Shown here piece by piece: positions 25,582 through 34,887 of a DNA stretch of 64,000 bases. The stretch is taken from NCBI GenBank assembly GCA_964370475.1, contig CAYJJI010000003.1:1-64000 (forward strand), given 5' to 3'. Each line of letters starts with the position of its first letter. The stretch's first letter is position 1. Below the pieces are notes generated by a model. It was not told where the DNA came from, did no database searches, and was given only the letters and a program-made list of their open reading frames with translations. Position numbers and translations under genes: made by a program. This DNA is from CAYJCL01 sp964370475 (GTDB taxonomy: Bacteria; Bacillota_I; Bacilli_A; RF39; UBA660).

Positions 25582-25610
25582 TTGCAATATTTTATTAATA
25601 GTTGTATACT
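25582..25610 (+). promoter_or_regulatory. Promoter of the CPBP protease gene
   Basis: Plus strand -35 TTGCAA (25582-25587), 17-bp spacer, -10 TATACT (25605-25610). With the opposing LCP promoter it shares a GCAACGTTGC palindrome (25576-25585). Confidence 0.65.
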
Positions 25611-25629
25611 TTTTTTAGGTGATAATTTT

Positions 25630-26298
25630 ATGAATAAAAGAGCTTTATTAATTATCTTAGTAGTGGTGATTAATTGTATACTTATGGGGATTGTTGATGC
25701 TGTTATTGTGCCTCATTATTTTATTAAATCTTTAATTAAATTATTTTTATTTCTAGTGGGACCTATAATTACTTTTATTATTTATAAGGATATAGAATAT
25801 AAAAGTATTTTAAAAATTAATAAAAAATGTATCCTAAAATCGTTAGGATTGGGGATATCTATTTTTATTTTTATTTTAGTGTCTTATTTTATACTAGGTA
25901 ATATTTTTGATTTATCTAATATTACTAATTCATTAACTAATGATATTGGTGTTAATATTGATAATTATTTATATGTTTCTATTTATATATCAATAGTTAA
26001 TTCTTTTTTGGAAGAGTTTTTCTTTAGAGGTTTTTCTTTTTTAATTTTAAAGAAATATAGTTCTTTTAGATTATCTTTGTTTTTTAGTTCTATTACTTTT
26101 TCTTTATATCATATTGCTATAATGATAAGTTGGTTTAATATATGGACTTTATTGCTTTTAATAGTTGTATTATTTATAGGTGGATTAATATTTAATTATA
26201 TTAATCTTAAATATGAAAATATATATAGTTCTTGGTTAGTTCATATGTTTGCTAATATTGCTATTAATATATTAGGATTTATTTTATTTTTAAATTAA
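25630..26298 (+). CDS. CPBP family intramembrane glutamic endopeptidase (CAAX protease-like)
   Basis: 222 residues from the ATG at 25630, which has AGGTGAT 6 bases upstream. The longer in-frame start at 25534 would run through the promoter. About six or seven membrane helices. The catalytic motifs are visible: EEFFFRG (EExxxR, around residue 132), TFSLYHIAIM (FxxxH-like) and WLVHMFANIAIN (HxxxN-like). Family knowledge: Abi/CPBP membrane proteases; some process bacteriocins or regulate signalling. The target is unknown. Its 3' end overlaps the converging D,D-carboxypeptidase gene by 4 bases. Confidence 0.88.
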   Translation: MNKRALLIILVVVINCILMGIVDAVIVPHYFIKSLIKLFLFLVGPIITFIIYKDIEYKSILKINKKCILKSLGLGISIFIFILVSYFILGNIFDLSNITNSLTNDIGVNIDNYLYVSIYISIVNSFLEEFFFRGFSFLILKKYSSFRLSLFFSSITFSLYHIAIMISWFNIWTLLLLIVVLFIGGLIFNYINLKYENIYSSWLVHMFANIAINILGFILFLN

Positions 26299-27431
26299 TA
26301 CTTTCCACCAGTTAATTCTTTTAGTACTTTGATCATACTTTCTAAGTATGATCTTTTTGTAATATTTTCTTTTATAGTTATTGGAATTTCATCTATTACT
26401 TCACCTTCGTGAATTAATTTTATTAAACCTACTTCATCTCCATAATTTAATGGAGCTTTGTTATTTGTTATAATTATTTCTTTTTCATATTTGACTATTT
26501 TATCTGTTACTTTTAATAGTTCAGTTATATCTTCTTTTACTATTAATGTTCCGTAATCTAAGTTACCTTTTTCTATTTTTATATTACCTAGTTGAGTGTT
26601 TTGGGGATATATTATATTCAATTTGTAGTTGTTAAATCCATAATCTAGTAGCGATGTAGTATCGTAACTTCTTAATTCACTTGTTTGGGAACCCATTACT
26701 ACACTTATGTATCTTATACTATTTTTCATAGCTGTTGTTGTAATACAGTAGCCGGCTTCTGCTGTGTATCCGGTTTTTAAACCGTCAACCCCTTCATAGT
26801 ATCTTACTAACTTATTGGTATTTACTAACCACATTTTACTGCCATCATCTCTGATTAATTCATCTTCGTATATCTTAGTGTAATTTAATATTGTTTCATA
26901 TTTTATTAACTCTTTGGCTATTATTGACATATCATGAGCTGTTGAATAATGTCCTTCTTCGTCTAATCCGTGAGCATTTTTAAATTGTGTATTTTTCAAT
27001 CCAAGTGATGCTACTTTTGCATTCATCATTTTTACAAATTCTTCTTCTGTTCCACCTATTTTTTCTGCAAGAGCAACTGATGCATCATTTGCACTAGCTA
27101 TTGATACTCCTTTTAACAATTCATTTACTGTTAATTTTGTTCCACTTTCTAAAAACAATTGGCTTCCTCCCATTGATTGGGCATTATCGGATATATGAAC
27201 TTCATCTGTGTAATCTAAATTTCCTTCGTAAATTGTTTCCATAACTAATAATAGAGTCATTATTTTAGTCATTGATGCTGGCGCTAGTTTTTCATGAATG
27301 TTTTTTTGATATAATACTTTTCCTGTTGAATATTCCATTAATATAGCTGATTTTGAATTTGGAGTTAGATCTGTTGCTGATATTTTTGGGATAAATAAAA
27401 ATATTGATAATAATATAAATATTTTTTTCAT
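26295..27431 (-). CDS. D-alanyl-D-alanine carboxypeptidase (DacA/DacF-like, class C low-molecular-weight PBP)
   Basis: 378 residues. The signal peptide is MKKIFILLSIFLFIPKISATD. The penicillin-binding motifs are all present: SMTK (SxxK, about residue 55) in PASMTKIMTLLL, SAN in ASANDASVALAEKIGG, and KTG in GLKTGYTAEAGYC. A C-terminal beta domain follows. It trims the terminal D-Ala of peptidoglycan stem peptides outside the membrane. No clear amphipathic anchor was seen at the C-terminus. In spore formers, DacF-like enzymes act in spore cortex formation, but nothing here shows that. Confidence 0.93.
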   Translation of the reverse strand: MKKIFILLSIFLFIPKISATDLTPNSKSAILMEYSTGKVLYQKNIHEKLAPASMTKIMTLLLVMETIYEGNLDYTDEVHISDNAQSMGGSQLFLESGTKLTVNELLKGVSIASANDASVALAEKIGGTEEEFVKMMNAKVASLGLKNTQFKNAHGLDEEGHYSTAHDMSIIAKELIKYETILNYTKIYEDELIRDDGSKMWLVNTNKLVRYYEGVDGLKTGYTAEAGYCITTTAMKNSIRYISVVMGSQTSELRSYDTTSLLDYGFNNYKLNIIYPQNTQLGNIKIEKGNLDYGTLIVKEDITELLKVTDKIVKYEKEIIITNNKAPLNYGDEVGLIKLIHEGEVIDEIPITIKENITKRSYLESMIKVLKELTGGKY

Positions 27432-27516
27432 AGTTTCACCTCTAATAAAGGTATATGTTACTTGATATAATTTATAACTTTTATGCTTTTATTGTATTTA
27501 ATAATTACATTACTTG

Positions 27517-27525
27517 TGTTATACT
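27517..27525 (+). promoter_or_regulatory. Extended -10 promoter of the 661-residue surface protein
   Basis: TG-T-TATACT, with AGAAGGAG and the ATG at 27549 downstream. The -35 is weak. Confidence 0.5.
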
Positions 27526-27548
27526 AATTAATATAGAAGGAGTAAAAT

Positions 27549-29534
27549 ATGGAAAATGAAAATTTGGGTGGAAGTGTCCCAAAACAAGATGAAATTGTTG
27601 TACAACCGGAAATAGTTACTATGGATAGTTCTGTTAGTCCTGTTGTTAATGAACCTATTGTTGATAATACACTTAATAATGATGGCTCTTATATTAAGCC
27701 GAAAAAGAAGATGTCAAAATTATTTCTAATTATTGGTATTGTTCTAACTGTTCTAATTGCTGGAGGTGGTATTACTTATTACGCGCTTACTAGTAATTCT
27801 AAACAACTGTATAAAACAGTTTTAGATGTTAAGACTGGGGATTTAGTTGAATTTTTAGAAGATATCAACAAGTATATGATTGAAGTTGATATGAATGAAG
27901 ATACTTTTATCTTTGAGGGAGATATGAGTGTTGATAGTAATTTAGATCAGTTATCTGATTATGAAAATTATACATATGATTATAAACTTGGACTTAATTT
28001 AAGTGATTTTGATGCTTATATGGAGCTTGGAGTTAAAGATAGTTCTGATATAGCTCGTGTTAAATTAGATTATACTGATGAAAGTTTCTTAGTTGAGTCT
28101 AGTGAAATATTTAATGAGGTTTTTGAAGTTATGTTCTCTGACTTAGGACTTGATGTTGATATGAGTGTTATAGAGAATATGAATTTCGAATCAATTACTT
28201 TTGATGAATCTATTTATATTATTGAAAAAACTACTGAGTTCTTTGGAGATTCTCTTGATGAAGATGAGTTTGAAAAGAAAGATGGAAGTATCAGAGTCAA
28301 TGGTGAAAAAATAGATGTTACTAAACATGTTTATACAATTGATAATAAAACTATGCAAAATATGACTGTAAGTATTTTAAAAGCCATGTTAGATGATGAT
28401 AAGTATTTAGAAATTATCGAAAAAGCTTTTGCATCTACTTACGAAGTATATGCTTCTCAAAATAATATGGATAGTGAATTTGACATTAACGAGGTAATTG
28501 AAAGTTTAATTGATAGTGTTGAAAATACTGATGCTGTTGGAGAAGAAGAAATAGAAATAATATTACATACTCATGGTATTTTTAATACTGTAGTTGGTAT
28601 TTCTGTAGAAATTAATAATGAAGAGTTGTTATTATATACTGAAAAAGATGAACAAGTAGGTTTCTTTATTTTAGAAGAACAATTAGAAATATTTGGAGAT
28701 GTTGAAAAAAATAAACTAAATCTTGAAGTTAAAAGTTCATTAGCTGAATTTGATAAGTTTGATGTTGAACTAAAATATGGTGATGGTGAATATGGAATTA
28801 AAATTGATTATGCACTGGATTCTACTGAAGCTGTTTTAGATTCTACAGTAAAATTATCTAAAGATAATGATGATAAAATGAGTGTTACTTTAACAATGAG
28901 TGCTAGCTTAAATGATAGTTACGATGATATTGAATTAAATATTAATACTAATACTTCTTTATCAGTTGTTGATAAATTGCCTGAATTAAGTGACGGTGTT
29001 AATATTAATAACCTTAGTGAAGATGATATTAATACTATTACTTCTAATGTATTAGAACTAATGGAAACAGAACCAATTAAATCATTTATTGAAGATTTTG
29101 CTGATATTGCATCATCAAATGGATTTGAATTTGATGATGAATCATTAAACGGATCAGATAATGACTCTTTTGGTGATTTAAATGATGATATTGTACCTCA
29201 AGATACTAGTTATAGTAATATTAAAGAAATTACTTATGATGATATATTTTTAACTAGTTATTATCCTGATGAAATGATTTTATTAATAAGTTCTACTGGA
29301 TGTAAATTTTGTGATGAAATTAAACCCGAACTTAATGAAGCAATGATAGAACTTGGAAAAGAAGCTTGGGTAATTGAAGTTGATAAATTAGATAGTTATG
29401 ATGCTGATTGGTTAGAATTTGATTTTCCTTATTCTGGTACACCAACTATGTATCATGTTGTTAATAAAGATACTAGTAAATCTATGTCTGGAAGTACAGA
29501 TAAACAAACTATTATCGACTGGATTAATAAATAA
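27549..29534 (+). CDS. Membrane-anchored acidic protein with C-terminal thioredoxin-like domain
   Basis: 661 residues. A disordered acidic N-tail (1-54) is followed by one membrane helix (KLFLIIGIVLTVLIAGGGITYYALT). A long, very acidic beta-rich region (about 85-540) follows, with an Asp/Asn-rich linker (GSDNDSFGDLNDD). The last 110 residues resemble a thioredoxin fold: MILLISSTGCKFCDEIKPEL with CxxC at Cys585/Cys588, then the cis-Pro region SGTPTMYHV. Orientation puts the CxxC outside, so it may make, break or shuffle extracellular disulfides. The central region is unrecognised. The gene lies alone on the plus strand. Confidence 0.75.
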   Translation: MENENLGGSVPKQDEIVVQPEIVTMDSSVSPVVNEPIVDNTLNNDGSYIKPKKKMSKLFLIIGIVLTVLIAGGGITYYALTSNSKQLYKTVLDVKTGDLVEFLEDINKYMIEVDMNEDTFIFEGDMSVDSNLDQLSDYENYTYDYKLGLNLSDFDAYMELGVKDSSDIARVKLDYTDESFLVESSEIFNEVFEVMFSDLGLDVDMSVIENMNFESITFDESIYIIEKTTEFFGDSLDEDEFEKKDGSIRVNGEKIDVTKHVYTIDNKTMQNMTVSILKAMLDDDKYLEIIEKAFASTYEVYASQNNMDSEFDINEVIESLIDSVENTDAVGEEEIEIILHTHGIFNTVVGISVEINNEELLLYTEKDEQVGFFILEEQLEIFGDVEKNKLNLEVKSSLAEFDKFDVELKYGDGEYGIKIDYALDSTEAVLDSTVKLSKDNDDKMSVTLTMSASLNDSYDDIELNINTNTSLSVVDKLPELSDGVNINNLSEDDINTITSNVLELMETEPIKSFIEDFADIASSNGFEFDDESLNGSDNDSFGDLNDDIVPQDTSYSNIKEITYDDIFLTSYYPDEMILLISSTGCKFCDEIKPELNEAMIELGKEAWVIEVDKLDSYDADWLEFDFPYSGTPTMYHVVNKDTSKSMSGSTDKQTIIDWINK

Positions 29535-29556
29535 GAAGTTTTACTTCTTTTTTTAT
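29530..29556 (+). terminator. Terminator of the thioredoxin-like surface gene
   Basis: AAGAAGT/ACTTCTT hairpin, loop TTT, then seven T, directly after the stop codon. Confidence 0.75.
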
Positions 29557-29562
29557 GCTATA

Positions 29563-29588
29563 AAAAAAAGTGCTATTTAGCACTTTCT
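29563..29588 (-). terminator. Terminator of pnp
   Basis: Minus strand AAAGTGCTA/TAGCACTTT hairpin followed by a T-run; it includes the pnp stop codon. Confidence 0.8.
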
Positions 29589-31738
29589 TTTTTTGTTTTT
29601 TCTTCTTTTGGTTCTGGTTTTGGTAATGCTTCTTTTCTTGAAAGATTTAGTCTTCCTCTATTATCATTTCCTAATGATTTTACTATTATTTCATCACCAA
29701 TGTTTACTATATCTTTAGTTTTATTTACTCTTTCATGAGCCAAGTGAGATATATGAACTAATCCTTCACATCCAGGCCATAGTTCTACGAAACATCCAAA
29801 ATCTTCAATTTTTATTACTTTACCAGAGTATAATTCTCCTGGTATTACTTCTCTTACTACTGCTTCAATCATATCTTTAGTTTTTTCAATTACTGCCATA
29901 TCATAGTGATATATCAATACTCTTCCGTCATCTTCTAAATCTACTTTTACTGCATCTTTATCATTAACACTGATTACGTTTGAAGCTTCTTGAATGATTT
30001 TAGTAATCATTTCTCCACCACGACCAATTACGTCTTTGATTTTTTCTGGGTCTATTTGCATTGTAACTGTTTTTGGAGCATATGGACTTAGTTCTGCTCT
30101 TGGTTCTTTAATTACTTTGCTCATCATCTTTAATATTTCTAAACGAGCTACTTTAGCTTGTTCTAAAGCTTCTTTTAGAATCTTTTTAGTAACTCCTTTA
30201 ATTTTAATATCCATTTGAAGTGCTGTTATACCGTTATGTGTTCCAGCTACTTTGAAGTCCATATCACCCATATGATCTTCTAATCCTTGAATATCTGTTA
30301 AGATTGTATATTTTTTTCCATTTTGAATTAATCCCATTGCAATACCTGCAACTGGAGATTTTAATGGAACACCTGCTGCCATTAAACTTAGACAACCTGC
30401 ACATATTGTTGCTTGTGAACTTGATCCATTACTCTCTAGAATTTCACTTACAACTCTTATAGTATATGGGAATTCTTCTTCTGTAGGGATTACAGCTGAT
30501 AATGCTTTTTCTCCTAACATTCCGTGTCCGATTTCTCTTCTACCTGGCGCTCCATATCTTCCAGTTTCTCCTACTGAATATTGTGGAAAGTTGTAATGTA
30601 ACATAAATCTTTTTGTATCTTCTAGACCTAGTCCATCTAATATTTGATGTTCCCCTAAAGCTCCAAGTGTTGTTACTGCTAAACTTTGAGTTTCTCCTCT
30701 TGTAAATACAGCGGAACCATGTGTTCTTGGTAATAAATCTATATATCCTGATAAATCTCTTATTTCATCCATTTTTCTACCATCAGGTCTTATTTTTTTA
30801 TCGGTAATTAATCTTCTAACTTCGTTAGCTTCAATATTATGAACGATTTTTTTAACTTGTTTAATTGCGTTATCGAAATCATCTCTTGATGCATATACTT
30901 CAGTAAAGTTTGTAATTGCTTTTTCTTTTACTTCATCTATTGCTTCATATTTTTTTAGTTTGTTTTTAATTTGAATAGCTGCAATCATATCTTTTGTTGA
31001 GAATTCTTCGACATCTTTAACGATTTCTTCGTCAAATTTTGCTAATTCAACTTCAACTTTTTCTTCTCCGCAATCAGCTATAATACTTTCTTGAAATTCA
31101 CATAATTTTATGATATTTTCATGCCCAAACATTAACGCTTTTAACATATCTTCTTCAGATAATTCTTTTGATCCTGCTTCTACCATACATATTGCATCTT
31201 TAGTTCCAGCAACTGTAAGTGATAGCACTGATTGTTCCATTTGTTCTGCTGTTGGATTTATTATTAGTTCTTTACCTATTTTCCCAACTACTACACCAGC
31301 TACTGGTCCATCAAATGGAATATTACTTATACCAAGAGCTAGTGAAGTACCAAATAAAGCTGCCATTTCTGGTGCATTATCTTGTTCTACAGATAGTACT
31401 GTATTAATTACTTGTACTTCATTTCTAAAGTTTTCATCAAACATTGGTCTGATAGGACGATCTATTAGTCTTGCAGCAAGTGTTGCTGCATCTGTAGGTC
31501 TTCCTTCTCTTTTAATAAATCCACCTGGAATTTTTCCAACACTATATAATTTTTCTTGATATACAACTGTTAAAGGAAAGAAATCTTGTGTAATAGCATT
31601 CTTACCCATTACTGCAGCAGTTAATACTACTGTGTCACCAAATCTTGTTAAAACAGAACCGTTTGCTTGTTTTGCTAGTTCTTTAGTTTCTATAACTATT
31701 TTTCTTCCAGCAAAATCTAATTCATAAGTTTTTTTCAT
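29573..31738 (-). CDS. pnp: Polyribonucleotide nucleotidyltransferase (PNPase)
   Basis: 721 residues, full length. Two RNase PH-type domains are visible: GKIPGGFIKREGRPTDAATLAARLIDRPIRPMF in the first and VFTRGETQSLAVTTLG, GRYGAPGRREIGHGMLGEKAL and DIQGLEDHMGDMDFKVAGT in the second. They are followed by a KH domain (KIKDVIGRGGEMITKI) and an S1 domain (YSGKVIKIEDFGCFVELWPGCEGLVHISHL). It degrades RNA 3'-to-5' by phosphorolysis and takes part in mRNA turnover in the cytoplasm. It lies just downstream of rpsO, the classical arrangement. Confidence 0.98.
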   Translation of the reverse strand: MKKTYELDFAGRKIVIETKELAKQANGSVLTRFGDTVVLTAAVMGKNAITQDFFPLTVVYQEKLYSVGKIPGGFIKREGRPTDAATLAARLIDRPIRPMFDENFRNEVQVINTVLSVEQDNAPEMAALFGTSLALGISNIPFDGPVAGVVVGKIGKELIINPTAEQMEQSVLSLTVAGTKDAICMVEAGSKELSEEDMLKALMFGHENIIKLCEFQESIIADCGEEKVEVELAKFDEEIVKDVEEFSTKDMIAAIQIKNKLKKYEAIDEVKEKAITNFTEVYASRDDFDNAIKQVKKIVHNIEANEVRRLITDKKIRPDGRKMDEIRDLSGYIDLLPRTHGSAVFTRGETQSLAVTTLGALGEHQILDGLGLEDTKRFMLHYNFPQYSVGETGRYGAPGRREIGHGMLGEKALSAVIPTEEEFPYTIRVVSEILESNGSSSQATICAGCLSLMAAGVPLKSPVAGIAMGLIQNGKKYTILTDIQGLEDHMGDMDFKVAGTHNGITALQMDIKIKGVTKKILKEALEQAKVARLEILKMMSKVIKEPRAELSPYAPKTVTMQIDPEKIKDVIGRGGEMITKIIQEASNVISVNDKDAVKVDLEDDGRVLIYHYDMAVIEKTKDMIEAVVREVIPGELYSGKVIKIEDFGCFVELWPGCEGLVHISHLAHERVNKTKDIVNIGDEIIVKSLGNDNRGRLNLSRKEALPKPEPKEEKTKKESAK

Positions 31739-31784
31739 TTTTACCTCTATTCTATCTTAAAAAAAGACACTTAAAATCAAGTGC

Positions 31785-32054
31785 CTATTTTCTTAAATTC
31801 AATGCTTTAATTAATTCACGATAAGCAACTACATCATTATTTTTCAAATAATTTAGTAAGCTTTTTCTCTTACCAACTTTCATTAATAAACCACGTTTAG
31901 AATGATAGTCATGAGTGTGAACTTTTAAATGTTCAGTTAAGTCGTTAATTTCTGCAGTTAAGATTGCAACTTGTACTTCAGTTTTACCACTGTTTTTTGC
32001 ATCTTTACCAAAAGTTTTAACCAACTCAGCTTTTGTTTCTTTTGTTATAGCCAT
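31785..32054 (-). CDS. rpsO: 30S ribosomal protein S15
   Basis: 89 residues, exact family length. Typical helices VAILTAEINDLTEHLKVHTHDYHSKRGLLMKVGKRKSLLNYL and KNNDVVAYRELIKALNLRK. It binds the central domain of 16S rRNA and starts platform assembly. It has its own strong promoter about 88 bases upstream and a structured leader, and is followed by pnp after 46 bases, so the two probably share transcripts. Confidence 0.98.
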   Translation of the reverse strand: MAITKETKAELVKTFGKDAKNSGKTEVQVAILTAEINDLTEHLKVHTHDYHSKRGLLMKVGKRKSLLNYLKNNDVVAYRELIKALNLRK

Positions 32055-32084
32055 AATTATAGCTCCTTTCTTATTTATTATCTA

Positions 32085-32119
32085 TTTGATCCTAGTAGTG
32101 ATTTGAAAGGTATATCAAA
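32085..32119 (-). promoter_or_regulatory. Structured leader of rpsO
   Basis: In the transcript ATCAAA plus AGG... pair with CCT plus TTTGAT (32085-32093 with 32107-32119, 3-base bulge). Many rpsO leaders bind S15 for feedback control; that function here is an inference. Confidence 0.4.
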
Positions 32120-32141
32120 ACCAAGAACAAATGTCTTACAT

Positions 32142-32170
32142 AGTATATAATACTTCTCTGTTAAATGCAA
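32142..32170 (-). promoter_or_regulatory. Promoter of rpsO-pnp
   Basis: Minus strand -35 TTGCAT (32165-32170), 17-bp spacer, -10 TATACT (32142-32147). Confidence 0.75.
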
Positions 32171-32205
32171 GTAGTTTCATCATTATTCTGTATTATTAAA
32201 TACTT

Positions 32206-33684
32206 TTAGGCTCTTTTAAGTTCTTTTTGTTTTTCTATACCTGGTATTGTATTTTTATGATTTAATTTTATTATGTATTCATTATCTAATAATTGTTCTA
32301 AATAGTTTTGATTACATTTAATAAATGATCCGTTATCAAATAATATTGTGTAAGTTGTATTTTCGATGTTTGATAAATCAGATTTGTTATAACTAATTAT
32401 TACTCCTGATTGAGTTGTTGTATATACTGAGTTGAATCTCATTTTTTTATTATCAACACAGAAAAATAATATTTTAAATATTGATAGAAATGTTAAACCA
32501 TTGAAATCGTAATTGGTAAATAGTTCTATTATGTCTTCTGGAGTAGAATTTTTGTTAATATATTTTTTTATGTAATTATTAAAATCTAAGTAGACCTTTT
32601 CTATCTTGTTAAAATCTGATGTTACTTCTGTTAGTTTTTCTATAAATAAATTTTCTAAGTAATCATATTCTTCTTCATATTCTAAGCCTGTAATTTCTCG
32701 GTTTATTTTTTGATTTACTAAGTCACCGTAGTAGATATTATCTATTGGATCAACTACTATACCTATACCTTCTACATAATAAGATAAGTAAGTATGTTCT
32801 TCATATGAATTATCAAATGTTAATCCTTGTAACGTTGAATCTACCCCAATAGTTTCTAGTAACTTTGCATATATTATTGCGAAATTATAGCAATTTACAT
32901 TAGGATTTCCTAAAGATATTTCTGGATATATACTCAAATTCTCTATATCTTCTGAATATGAAATATCATTTCTAAATATATGTGTATCTATATTATAGTT
33001 TAATATTAAACACAGTTTTTTGTAAATATAAATAGAGCTTTTTAGTTTGCCATAATTTGATGGTATGTTTTTTATAACTTCATGAACAAAGTTTTCATTT
33101 AATTTTATTTTATTTAAATAATTATTATCATGAATTGTTTCTTCTCTTAATTGACTCAACAACTTTGATTTATTTACTGAGACGTTGAAAATTTTTGTTG
33201 ATAAGTTCCATATTGCTTGTTTTGATTCATTTGCATCTTGATGACTTAATTTAATTTTTATTATTTTGTTTTGTTTTGGACTATTTGATAAGTTAAATAA
33301 GTTTGCTATTTCTATTAGATTAAATTGATATTGTTTATTATTTATTGTTGTATTATATTTTCCACTAAATAGTGCATCATAATCTTCTTCTGATATGGTT
33401 TTGCTTATACTAACTAAGCATGTATCTTTAATATCTATTGATATATCTTCAGAGTTAATAATATATAATATTAATCCTATTGGGTCTATTCGATACATAA
33501 TATTATGATGTTTTAAATATATATCATTTTCTAAATAGATATTATCTATTATGTCCATAAATTCATTAGTTTTTTCTAATATATGATCCAATAACATTTG
33601 ATGATATATTCCTTTGTTATATAATAATTCTAATGATGAATTTAATGATTCATCATTTATTATTATTTCTAATTTATCCCCCAT
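32206..33684 (-). CDS. Transglutaminase-like protein of unknown function
   Basis: 492 residues with no signal peptide. The only recognisable part lies in the middle: NVNCYNFAIIYAKLLETIGVDSTLQG, then EEHTYLSYYVEGIGIVVDPIDNIYYGD. Cys, His and Asp appear in the order and spacing of the transglutaminase/cysteine-protease fold (C...H...D), a match I judge from pattern only. The flanks are Asn/Ile-rich and unrecognised. It is the last gene of the rimP-nusA-infB-truB operon, 14 bases behind truB, an unusual place for such a protein. Confidence 0.6.
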   Translation of the reverse strand: MGDKLEIIINDESLNSSLELLYNKGIYHQMLLDHILEKTNEFMDIIDNIYLENDIYLKHHNIMYRIDPIGLILYIINSEDISIDIKDTCLVSISKTISEEDYDALFSGKYNTTINNKQYQFNLIEIANLFNLSNSPKQNKIIKIKLSHQDANESKQAIWNLSTKIFNVSVNKSKLLSQLREETIHDNNYLNKIKLNENFVHEVIKNIPSNYGKLKSSIYIYKKLCLILNYNIDTHIFRNDISYSEDIENLSIYPEISLGNPNVNCYNFAIIYAKLLETIGVDSTLQGLTFDNSYEEHTYLSYYVEGIGIVVDPIDNIYYGDLVNQKINREITGLEYEEEYDYLENLFIEKLTEVTSDFNKIEKVYLDFNNYIKKYINKNSTPEDIIELFTNYDFNGLTFLSIFKILFFCVDNKKMRFNSVYTTTQSGVIISYNKSDLSNIENTTYTILFDNGSFIKCNQNYLEQLLDNEYIIKLNHKNTIPGIEKQKELKRA

Positions 33685-33698
33685 TTTACCCCCATTGT

Positions 33699-34538
33699 TT
33701 ATTTTCTAAACATTAATTTAATTCTTGCTACATCTACATCTTTTGTATATAAAGCTATATATTTATTTTGATATGTATATATTACTTCTTGGTTATTAAA
33801 GTTAATAATCATTTTTTGTCCGTTTTTGACTTTAAAATATTCTTCTTCTGTTAGTTCTTTTTTTTCGTAGTTTTTAAATATTTCTTGATGAGTCAACTCT
33901 TGGTAGTTGTTATTTAAAATATTATCTAATTCATTAGAATTTTCTATATTAAAATCTCCTTGTTTAGTTCTTATTAAATCTGACATTGTTCCTACTGTAT
34001 TTAGTTTTTCACAAATATCTTCAATTAAACTTCTTATGTACGTTCCTTTTGATACTGTTACTTTAAATGAGAATGTATCTTTATCATAATCAATTAATGA
34101 TATTTGAGATACTTCTATTTCCCTTTTAGGAAGTTCTACTATTTCATTATTTCTGGCATATTCATATAATTTTTTACCATTTATTTTAACAGCAGAATAT
34201 ATTGGTACTGTTTGAATTGATTTACCCATAAATAAATTTATTACTTTCACCAATTTTTCTTCATTAAAGTTATAATCTTTTTCTTCAATTATGTTACCGG
34301 TTATATCTCCGGTATCGGTTTTTATACCTACTTTTACTTTAGCGATATATTCTTTGTTTTTTGACGTAATAATATCTACAAGTTTAGTGTCATTGTCAAT
34401 ACATACAATAAGGACACCCGAAGCCATTGGGTCCAATGTTCCAGTGTGTCCTACTTTTTTTGTATTGAAATGTTTACTTATAATATTAACCACATCTCTT
34501 GATGTCATATTTGGTTTTTTGTAAACATTTAGTACCAT
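33699..34538 (-). CDS. truB: tRNA pseudouridine(55) synthase
   Basis: 279 residues. Hallmarks are KKVGHTGTLDPMASGVLIV with the catalytic Asp in GTLDP (about residue 37), YIAKVKVGIKTDTGDITG, and VTVSKGTYIRSLIEDICEKL. It converts U55 in the T loop of all tRNAs to pseudouridine. The gene starts 1 base after rbfA with GGAG upstream, the usual infB-rbfA-truB order of Gram-positive bacteria. Confidence 0.97.
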   Translation of the reverse strand: MVLNVYKKPNMTSRDVVNIISKHFNTKKVGHTGTLDPMASGVLIVCIDNDTKLVDIITSKNKEYIAKVKVGIKTDTGDITGNIIEEKDYNFNEEKLVKVINLFMGKSIQTVPIYSAVKINGKKLYEYARNNEIVELPKREIEVSQISLIDYDKDTFSFKVTVSKGTYIRSLIEDICEKLNTVGTMSDLIRTKQGDFNIENSNELDNILNNNYQELTHQEIFKNYEKKELTEEEYFKVKNGQKMIINFNNQEVIYTYQNKYIALYTKDVDVARIKLMFRK

Positions 34539-34539
34539 A

Positions 34540-34887
34540 TTATTCTCCTTGATGAATCTTAGAGATAATAGTTTCTATTTTTTGACCTTCTGCAATAGAA
34601 TTATCATATTTAAAAACTAATTTTGGAGTGTGTCTTAGTTCGACTTTTTGTGATAAGTGACCTCTTAAGTATTTCGAAGTATTATCATTAAGTTCACGCT
34701 CTAATTCTTCTTGAGTTTTATCTAATAGTGATGTGAAGAACACTTTACAATATGATAAGTCATTTGAAACTTCACAATCAGTAATAGTAATATTTTTTAA
34801 TAATTCATCTGAAGTTTCGTTGATTATTATCTCAAATAAGCAACGATTTATTTCAGCTGATATTCTTTTTTGTTTTACTTGATTCAT
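34540..34887 (-). CDS. rbfA: Ribosome-binding factor A
   Basis: 115 residues, family length. Conserved segments RISAEINRCLFEIIINE, ITITDCEVSNDLSYCKVFFTSL and LRHTPKLVFKYDNSIAEGQKIETI. It is a KH-fold protein that binds 16S rRNA helix 1 region and matures the 30S subunit. It overlaps infB by 4 bases (ATGA). Confidence 0.97.
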   Translation of the reverse strand: MNQVKQKRISAEINRCLFEIIINETSDELLKNITITDCEVSNDLSYCKVFFTSLLDKTQEELERELNDNTSKYLRGHLSQKVELRHTPKLVFKYDNSIAEGQKIETIISKIHQGE

